Assembly: GCA_016874875.1 (NCBI GenBank)
Contig: VGTA01000167.1
Coordinates: 1 to 6,875, forward strand
Reading direction: 5' to 3'
DNA length: 6,875 nucleotides
DNA from: Deltaproteobacteria bacterium
GTDB lineage: Bacteria > Myxococcota_A > Bradymonadia > UBA7976 > VGTA01
The notes under the pieces are model-generated. The model was not told the origin of the DNA, did no database searches, and saw only the letters and a list, made by a program, of their open reading frames with translations. Below, one piece after another: positions 1 to 4,757 of the stretch (position 1 is the stretch's first letter; every line of letters starts with the position of its first letter). The position numbers were made by a program, and so were the translations under genes.

Positions 1-7
1 GGGGGGG

Positions 8-1534
8 TCACGGGGACTCCTCGGGGCGGGGGGCGCTGAGCGCCACGCCGCGCGGGGTGGCCGTGAGGGCGGGGGTGAGGGGCGGGAGGGTGCGGGCGAG
101 GCGCGCGCCCATGAACTCGTCGGCGTAGGAGGGGAGCTCGGCGAGGCGCTCGCCGAGGGGGAAGACCCAGGGGTGGTTGGCCCAGGAGCCGCCGAGCAGC
201 CACTTGGGCTGGCGCGCGGAGCGGCAGAGGGCGGGGGCGCCGGGGCGCTCGCCCGCGCCCGCCGCCTCGCGCTCCGCCTCGCCCACCGCCTCGCGCTCCG
301 CCTCGCCCACCGCCTCGCGCTCCGCCTCGCGCCCCGCCTCGCGCCCCGCCTCGCGCTCCGCCTCGCGCTCCACCTCCTCGTCGCGCCCGCCGTCCTCGCA
401 CCACTCCCACAGGAGTCCGCTCATGTCGTAGAGCCCCCAGCGGTTGGGGGCCAGCGCCGCCACCGGGTGGAGCTTGGAGCCGGCGTTCTGCGCCGACCAC
501 GCCACCTCGCCCACCTGGTCGCCGCCGGCGTAGGCGGTGGGCAGGCCGGCGGCGGCGGCGTAGCACCACTCGGCGGAGGTGGGCAGGCGGAAGCTGTGGG
601 CGCCATGGGGGTTGGCGCGCACCGCCCAGCCGCCGCGCTCGAGGTCCTCGTTGGAGGGCTCGGGCGCCGCGCCGCGCGCGCCGGGGTGCGTGAACAGGTA
701 GTAGGGCGCGAGCCCGCGCTCGCGCGACGCGGCGTTGCAGAGGCGCGCGGCGTCGAGCCAGCTCAGGCGCGTGGCGGGGAGCAGCGGGTGCGGCGGCGGG
801 GGCGGGGGGCCGGGGCGCGCGGCGAGGGCGGCGCCGAGGAGGCGGGCGGCGAGGGCGCGCGTGACCAGCGCCTGCCCGATGGCGAAGGGGCGCGCCACGC
901 GCCACTCCTGCCCCTCAAAGCCCTCGACGCGCCCCGGGGCGATGGGGACGAGGTGGAGCGAGAGGTCGCTGCCCCCCCGCGCCTCAGCACCCGCGCCCCC
1001 CCCCGCGTCTGACCCCGCGCCCGCCGCCCACGCCAGCGCCGCGGCGAGGCGCGCCGCGGCGCCCTCGCCCCCCGCGGCGCCCTCGCCCCCCGCCGGCGGC
1101 AGCAGCACGCGCGCCTCGCGCGGGTCCACCCCGAGGTCGCGCAGCAGCCGCTCCGCCCGCCGCGGCGCCTCAAAGCGCTCAATGGAGGTGAGGCGCGGCG
1201 CCGGCGTGAGCCACAGCACGCCGCGGCGCCCCCCGAGCAGGCGGGCGAGGGCGAGCGCCTCGCGCTCTAGGCGCCTCGGCGCCCCCTGCAGGAGGCGCGC
1301 GATGGGGTACGCCCACACCCACGCGGCGGCGCCCGTCACCCCGCACAGCGACGTGAGGAGCACCCACCCCCCGGGCCCCAGCCGCCACTCGCGCGCCGCC
1401 GCCTCCTCGCCGAGCAGCGGCGGGGCGCCGAGGGCGCCGAGCAGCTCCGGCGCGCCGTCCCCAAACACAAGCGCCGCGCGCGCGCCGCGCCCCTCAGGCA
1501 CCACGCCGCCTCGCTCCACGCGCGTCGCCCCCAA
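8..1534 (-). CDS. FGE/SUMF1-like domain protein, probably non-catalytic, with N-terminal hydrophobic segment
   Basis: Seen: 508 residues. The C-terminal part (about 191-483) shows the landmarks of the FGE-sulfatase (SUMF1) fold in order: FAIGQALVTR (217-226), TRLSWLDAARLCNAAS (255-270), FRLPTSAEWCYAAAAG (315-330), PNRWGLYDMSGLLWEWCEDG (363-382), LLGGSW (446-451) and GARLAR (476-481). Known: true FGEs oxidise a sulfatase Cys to formylglycine using a Cys pair shortly after the GGSW-type motif. Here that stretch reads GGSWANHPWVFPLGERLAEL with no Cys, so a binding or structural role is more likely than catalysis (inference). A repeat of EAER/EAGR/EAVG tetrapeptides is inserted at about 388-425, between the WEWC and GGSW motifs. 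Residues about 57-80 form one hydrophobic stretch followed by Arg residues, a possible membrane anchor; residues 85-190 match nothing I recognise and include a Gly/Ala-rich linker. The start is TTG, chosen because GGGGGAG lies upstream at 1544-1550; GTG at 1519 is an alternative. It follows the lipoprotein gene by 6 bp, so co-transcription and coupled translation are likely. Confidence 0.85.
   Translation of the reverse strand: MGATRVERGGVVPEGRGARAALVFGDGAPELLGALGAPPLLGEEAAAREWRLGPGGWVLLTSLCGVTGAAAWVWAYPIARLLQGAPRRLEREALALARLLGGRRGVLWLTPAPRLTSIERFEAPRRAERLLRDLGVDPREARVLLPPAGGEGAAGGEGAAARLAAALAWAAGAGSDAGGGAGAEARGGSDLSLHLVPIAPGRVEGFEGQEWRVARPFAIGQALVTRALAARLLGAALAARPGPPPPPPHPLLPATRLSWLDAARLCNAASRERGLAPYYLFTHPGARGAAPEPSNEDLERGGWAVRANPHGAHSFRLPTSAEWCYAAAAGLPTAYAGGDQVGEVAWSAQNAGSKLHPVAALAPNRWGLYDMSGLLWEWCEDGGRDEEVEREAEREAGREAGREAEREAVGEAEREAVGEAEREAAGAGERPGAPALCRSARQPKWLLGGSWANHPWVFPLGERLAELPSYADEFMGARLARTLPPLTPALTATPRGVALSAPRPEESP
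265..372 (-). repeat. Nine-unit 12-bp tandem repeat inside the FGE-like gene
   Basis: Nine consecutive 12-bp units lie on the plus strand. The main form is CCTCGCGCTCCG (265, 289, 313, 349); variants are CCTCGCCCACCG (277, 301), CCTCGCGCCCCG (325, 337) and CCTCGCGCTCCA (361). The first four units make a 24-bp higher-order repeat. Read on the minus strand in the gene's frame, each unit is a charged tetrapeptide (EAER, EAGR or EAVG), so gain or loss of units would keep the frame. Such an Ala/Glu/Arg repeat would favour a helical, surface-exposed insert in the FGE fold. Confidence 0.9.
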
Positions 1535-1540
1535 GGCGCC

Positions 1541-4459
1541 TCACTCCCCCGTCTGCCAGCGCAGCGAGAAGGGCCCCGACTCGCCGCTGGCGCCGTCCAC
1601 CACCACAAACAACGCCCCCGTCTGCGTGGGCGTGTAGCGGAGGGTCTCCGTGAGCGCCCCGTCCTGCCCCGCCACGCACGACGACTCCACGCTGCCCTCA
1701 CACGTCGTGAGCAGGTAGAGCGCCGCGTCCCAGCCCTCCGCCGGCTCGAGCGTGAGCGTCACGGGCACCCCCGCGCTCACGGGCAGCGAGAAGACCACGT
1801 CAGGGCCGGTGGTGTTGTCGCGCGTGCACACGTTCTGACGACTCATCGCGTAGTCGTCGCGCGCGCCGCTCGTGTCGCCCTGCGCCACCCCCGAGGCCCC
1901 CGCGAGCGCCTGCGCGCTGGCGCAGACCTCGTTGGCGGGGGCGCGCGCGGCGGGGCGGGCGCTCACCTGCAGCTCCGCCAGCCCGCGCGAGTGCGTGTCG
2001 ACGCCGGCGAGGGTGACGTGGTGCTCGCCCGCCTCCAAGAGCACCTCCGCCCCAAAGCCGCACGCCACCGGCGCGCCGCCGCAGCGGTCGCTCAGCGACA
2101 CCACCACGGGGAACTCGGCGGGCTTGGACGCCGCCTGAATCGTCACGAACGAGCGCTCGGCGAGGGTGAAGGAGTACACCACGTCCGGCCCCCCCTCCCC
2201 GCAGGTCGCCACGTCCGCCCCCGCCTGGTCTAGACTCGCCTCCACCACCGCCACCCCGCCCACGAACGCCAGCGCCTCCACGCGCTCGCAGGTGTCGTTG
2301 ACCGGCGGCGGCGCGAGGGGGCGCAGCTCCACGTCCACCTGAAACGACGGGCGCTCCCCCGCCACCACGCCGTCCACGAGGAGCGTGTAGCGGCCCGCCG
2401 CCACCCCCGTCACGGGGTCCACGGGCGGGTTGAGCGGCGCGCGGAGGACCGCCGGGTTGGGGGGGGTGATGAAGGGGTTGTTCACGTCAAAGCTGCGTGC
2501 GCTGCAGGCGAGCTCGCTGCTGCTCTGGTCGCACTGGGCGCGGAGCGAGAGCACGGGGGCGCCGAGCGTGCCCGCCGACACCCCTGACACGCGCGCCACG
2601 AGCAGACTCGGCGCCGTCGCGTCCACTGAGTACGCGCGCTCGGGCGAGTCGCTGTCGGGGGCGCAGGAGGCGCGCAGCACGTCGTCCCCCTGCAGCTCAC
2701 CGAGCGCGCCGCCGCGCTGCTGATCGAGGGTGAGGCGCTCGGCGGCGCCGCAGAGGCCGGCGAGGGCGGGGCTGACGGCGTTGAGCTCGAGGGCGTAGCG
2801 CCCCTGCCCGAGGCGGCGCGGGTCGCTGGCGTCGGACGAGAGGCGCAGGCAATAGCGCCCGCGCTGCTGCACGGTGAGGTCGATGTCCACGGCGTTGAGG
2901 TCGGGCGCCCACTGCCCGCGCGCCCCCTCCACCTCGCCGCCCTGCGGGTCGAGGAGCGCGCCCGTGATGAGCGCGTCGCCCACCTCCACGCGCCCCTTCA
3001 CCGTGAGGCGCTCGTTGCGCCCCATCTCAAAGCACAGCACGTCGAGGTCGCCGGGGCAGATCTGCCCGCGCACCACATCCGGGAAGGGGGACGCCGCGGA
3101 GGCGCGCACCAGGCGCGCCGTCTCCGCCGCGTCATCGCCGCCGCTCAGCTCAAAGGGGTCGTCAAAGCATACGCCCTCGCCCGCCTCCGCGAAGTGCAGC
3201 TCGAGGTCGTACTCCGCCGTGGAGCGCGGCCCCTCCTGAAACACGCGCACGAAGAGCGCCCGCGGCGCCGCGCTCTCAAGGACGCGCACGCCCTCCACGG
3301 GCGCGGGCCCCACGCCGCGCCCCACCTCGCGCCCCTCCGCGTCGAGCACCTGCACGCCGAGGTTGGCGCCGCGGTCGCGCTGGCGCACCGCCACGAGCGC
3401 GCTCGTGCCGGGGGGCAGCGTGAAGCGGAAGAAATCATCCACGCAGCTCACCAGCCCGCGATACACCCGATCGCCGTCGACGTCGAGCGCCTCGGCGAGG
3501 GTGGGGTGAGCGCCGAGGGCGTCCTCGGCGCACTCCGGCGCCGCGCACTCGCCGAGCACGCAGCGGCGCCCGTCGAGGCACTCGCCGTCGCCCGTGCAGG
3601 CGCCGGGCACCTCGGCGCAGCGCCCCGCGGCGCACACCTGGTTGCGCGCGCACTCGGAGTCCACGTCGCAGGGCCCGCACACGCCATCGCGCCGACACAC
3701 GTCCCCAAAGCCGCACTGCGCGCGCTCCTCGCAGCCGGCGCCGAGGGGGGCGGCGCCGCACTGCCCCGAGGGGAGGCAGGAGAGGCCCTCGGGGCACTCG
3801 TCGCCCTCGCGGCAGTCGAACGCCGCGTCGCAGACGGGGTCGCGATTCGTGTCGCGGCGGTCCACGCACACCTGGCTCACCTGCCCGCCGTCGCTCGTGG
3901 CGGCGCCGAGGGCGTCGCCGCGCACCACCAGGCGCGAGGCGGGGGGGCACTCGAGGGTCCCCTCGCAGGCGCCCTCGAGGGCGCACAGCCCACCCGCCGC
4001 CTCCCCGTCCGCCGAGGCGGCGCCCTCAAAGGGTACGCAGGTGGCGGCGCCGTAGCAGTCGACGTCGGTGGCGCAGCTGCCGCAGCGGCCGCGGCGCTGC
4101 CCCGGCTCGTCCCCCTCGGGCCCAAAGCAGGAGGGGCGCTCCGCCGGGCAGCCCTCGCTCGTCTGGCACTCCGCCGCCGCGCACGCCCCCGTCGCGCAGA
4201 TGCGCCCAGCGAAACACTCCTCGTCGCGCGCGCAGGTGGCGGGCTCCGTGGGCTCCATGTCCACCACATCCGCCTCCTCGCCGCCGCCCATGTCGGGGAA
4301 CACGCGCGCGTCCGGCTCCTCCACCATCATGTCCTTGGCGGGCGCCTTCTTGCCCCCCTCGTCCGGGCAGCCCCAGAGCAGCGCCGCGGCGGTGAGGGCG
4401 AGGGGGAGCGCCACAGGGAGCGCCACAGGGAGCGCCATAAAGAATCTTGAGAGTCTCAT
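1541..4459 (-). CDS. Large Cys-rich surface lipoprotein with five PPC-like beta-sandwich modules
   Basis: Seen: 972 residues. A type II signal peptide starts MRLSRFF, continues in a hydrophobic core made of VALP repeats (11-20) and ends in LLWGC with Cys31 as the lipidated residue; Trp at -2 is unusual. An acidic linker with several Asp-Met pairs (about 33-75) follows. Residues 76-310 are Cys-rich, with about seven cassettes of the form C-x5-C-x5-C-x4/5-C, for example at 243-261 and 264-281. Five beta-rich modules follow at about 317-423, 430-560, 570-713, 721-834 and 842-970. They show hallmarks of pre-peptidase C-terminal (PPC)-type domains: DDFFRFTLPPG, GRYCLRL, GRYALELN, GPDVVYSFTL and GPDVVFSLPV. 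No protease or other catalytic motif is visible. Inference: an outer-membrane-anchored, surface-exposed binding or adhesion protein. The ATG at 4459 is preferred to the ATG at codon 8 because it supplies the Arg residues of the signal peptide and has GAGGA 7-8 nt upstream. It is first in an operon with the FGE-like gene and divergent from the plus-strand Cys-rich protein. Confidence 0.9.
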   Translation of the reverse strand: MRLSRFFMALPVALPVALPLALTAAALLWGCPDEGGKKAPAKDMMVEEPDARVFPDMGGGEEADVVDMEPTEPATCARDEECFAGRICATGACAAAECQTSEGCPAERPSCFGPEGDEPGQRRGRCGSCATDVDCYGAATCVPFEGAASADGEAAGGLCALEGACEGTLECPPASRLVVRGDALGAATSDGGQVSQVCVDRRDTNRDPVCDAAFDCREGDECPEGLSCLPSGQCGAAPLGAGCEERAQCGFGDVCRRDGVCGPCDVDSECARNQVCAAGRCAEVPGACTGDGECLDGRRCVLGECAAPECAEDALGAHPTLAEALDVDGDRVYRGLVSCVDDFFRFTLPPGTSALVAVRQRDRGANLGVQVLDAEGREVGRGVGPAPVEGVRVLESAAPRALFVRVFQEGPRSTAEYDLELHFAEAGEGVCFDDPFELSGGDDAAETARLVRASAASPFPDVVRGQICPGDLDVLCFEMGRNERLTVKGRVEVGDALITGALLDPQGGEVEGARGQWAPDLNAVDIDLTVQQRGRYCLRLSSDASDPRRLGQGRYALELNAVSPALAGLCGAAERLTLDQQRGGALGELQGDDVLRASCAPDSDSPERAYSVDATAPSLLVARVSGVSAGTLGAPVLSLRAQCDQSSSELACSARSFDVNNPFITPPNPAVLRAPLNPPVDPVTGVAAGRYTLLVDGVVAGERPSFQVDVELRPLAPPPVNDTCERVEALAFVGGVAVVEASLDQAGADVATCGEGGPDVVYSFTLAERSFVTIQAASKPAEFPVVVSLSDRCGGAPVACGFGAEVLLEAGEHHVTLAGVDTHSRGLAELQVSARPAARAPANEVCASAQALAGASGVAQGDTSGARDDYAMSRQNVCTRDNTTGPDVVFSLPVSAGVPVTLTLEPAEGWDAALYLLTTCEGSVESSCVAGQDGALTETLRYTPTQTGALFVVVDGASGESGPFSLRWQTGE
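1544..1550 (-). promoter_or_regulatory. Ribosome binding site deciding the TTG start of the FGE-like gene
   Basis: GGGGGAG on the minus strand lies 9 nt before the TTG at 1532-1534 and inside the last codons of the upstream lipoprotein gene, whose TGA is at 1541-1543. No ATG exists in this frame near the N-terminus, so this purine run is the best guide to the start. Confidence 0.5.
4404..4439 (-). repeat. Three-unit 12-bp repeat encoding the lipoprotein signal-peptide core
   Basis: On the plus strand, GGGAGCGCCACA occurs at 4404-4415 and 4416-4427, with GGGAGCGCCATA at 4428-4439. On the minus strand the units encode the tetrapeptide VALP within the hydrophobic core of the lipoprotein signal peptide (residues about 8-19). 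Unit gain or loss would lengthen or shorten the core by four residues in frame. Confidence 0.9.
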
Positions 4460-4464
4460 CTGTG

Positions 4465-4471
4465 CTTCCTC
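4465..4471 (-). promoter_or_regulatory. Ribosome binding site of the lipoprotein gene
   Basis: GAGGAAG on the minus strand places AGGA 7 nt before the ATG at 4457-4459. It is a good match to the anti-Shine-Dalgarno sequence and favours this start over the in-frame ATG seven codons later. Confidence 0.6.
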
Positions 4472-4491
4472 GGCCCTTGCGGGCGCACTAA

Positions 4492-4497
4492 ATCATA
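4492..4497 (-). promoter_or_regulatory. Candidate -10 element for the leftward operon
   Basis: TATGAT on the minus strand matches the sigma-70 -10 consensus TATAAT at five of six positions and sits 32 bp before the lipoprotein ATG. A -35 box at 17-bp spacing would fall on 4515-4520, which reads GCCCGC and does not resemble TTGACA. That position is the first unit of the 11-bp repeat array, so if the -10 is real the promoter probably depends on an activator or an alternative sigma factor (inference). Confidence 0.4.
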
Positions 4498-4514
4498 GGC
4501 AGTATGTGGGTCTA

Positions 4515-4602
4515 GCGGGCGTTGAGCGGGCGCTGAGCGGGCGGTAAGCGGTAGCCGAGCGGGCGTTGAGCGGGCATTGAGCGGGCGTTGAGCGGACATT
4601 GA
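4515..4602. repeat. Iteron-like array: eight 11-bp direct repeats between divergent genes
   Basis: Plus-strand units lie head to tail with no spacers: GCGGGCGTTGA (4515), GCGGGCGCTGA (4526), GCGGGCGGTAA (4537), GCGGTAGCCGA (4548), GCGGGCGTTGA (4559), GCGGGCATTGA (4570), GCGGGCGTTGA (4581) and GCGGACATTGA (4592). A decayed copy begins at 4603 (GCGACTCTGCG). The 11-bp period is not a multiple of three, so the array is unlikely to be coding; it lies between two divergent starts. The period is close to one turn of B-DNA, so each unit presents nearly the same face, as expected for cooperative protein binding. The binding factor is unknown. Confidence 0.85.
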
Positions 4603-4706
4603 GCGACTCTGCGCGAGCGCCGAGTCCGCGCCCGCCGATGAGCGCGGCGCCGCAGCGCCTCTGCCGCCAATGCCGCCCGCGCCGCTCACTTCGTCCAATA
4701 TGCACC

Positions 4707-4712
4707 TAAAAT
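4707..4712 (+). promoter_or_regulatory. Candidate -10 element for the rightward gene
   Basis: TAAAAT matches TATAAT at five of six positions and lies in the AT-richest part of the intergenic region, 45 bp before the ATG at 4758. The possible -35 (CTCACT at 4685-4690, 16-bp spacing) matches TTGACA at only three positions and overlaps the reverse copy of the TGAGCG core. The downstream ribosome binding site is weak (GAAAG at 4742-4746). Confidence 0.35.
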
Positions 4713-4757
4713 AAAACGCTGACAAGCGCCACCACAGCAACGAAAGACATAAACGCC

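Larger units (their letters stand above)
4460..4757. other. Divergent intergenic regulatory region
   Basis: These 298 bp separate the two divergent start codons. From the left they hold the lipoprotein gene's ribosome binding site and candidate -10, the 11-bp repeat array, and a GC-rich stretch (4603-4690) with an imperfect inverted repeat of the array core (TGAGCGCGGCGC at 4639-4650, GCGCCGCTCA at 4679-4688). A locally AT-richer stretch (about 4696-4756) with a candidate -10 precedes the rightward gene. I see no convincing small gene, tRNA or terminator here. Confidence 0.75.

Noticed and set aside
1..7. Terminator or poly-G signal after the FGE-like gene
   Set aside because: Only seven bases lie beyond the stop codon, all G; there is too little sequence to judge.
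735..1637. Plus-strand open frame of 300 codons across the FGE-like gene
   Set aside because: Ser/Arg/Pro-rich product with no recognisable motif; it opposes a frame with clear FGE-fold landmarks.
3194..4450. Long plus-strand open frame antisense to the lipoprotein gene
   Set aside because: Its translation is Ala/Arg/His/Gly-rich low complexity without any domain. The opposing frame has a signal peptide, Cys cassettes and beta modules. Long antisense frames are expected at this GC content.
4515..4602. CRISPR array or minisatellite gene
   Set aside because: Units are 11 bp with no spacers between them and no cas genes are present, so it is a simple direct-repeat array.
4515..4602. G-quadruplex formed by the GGG runs of the array
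   Set aside because: Runs are separated by 8 or more bases and interrupted in units 4 and 8, so only weak structures are expected; protein binding is the simpler reading.
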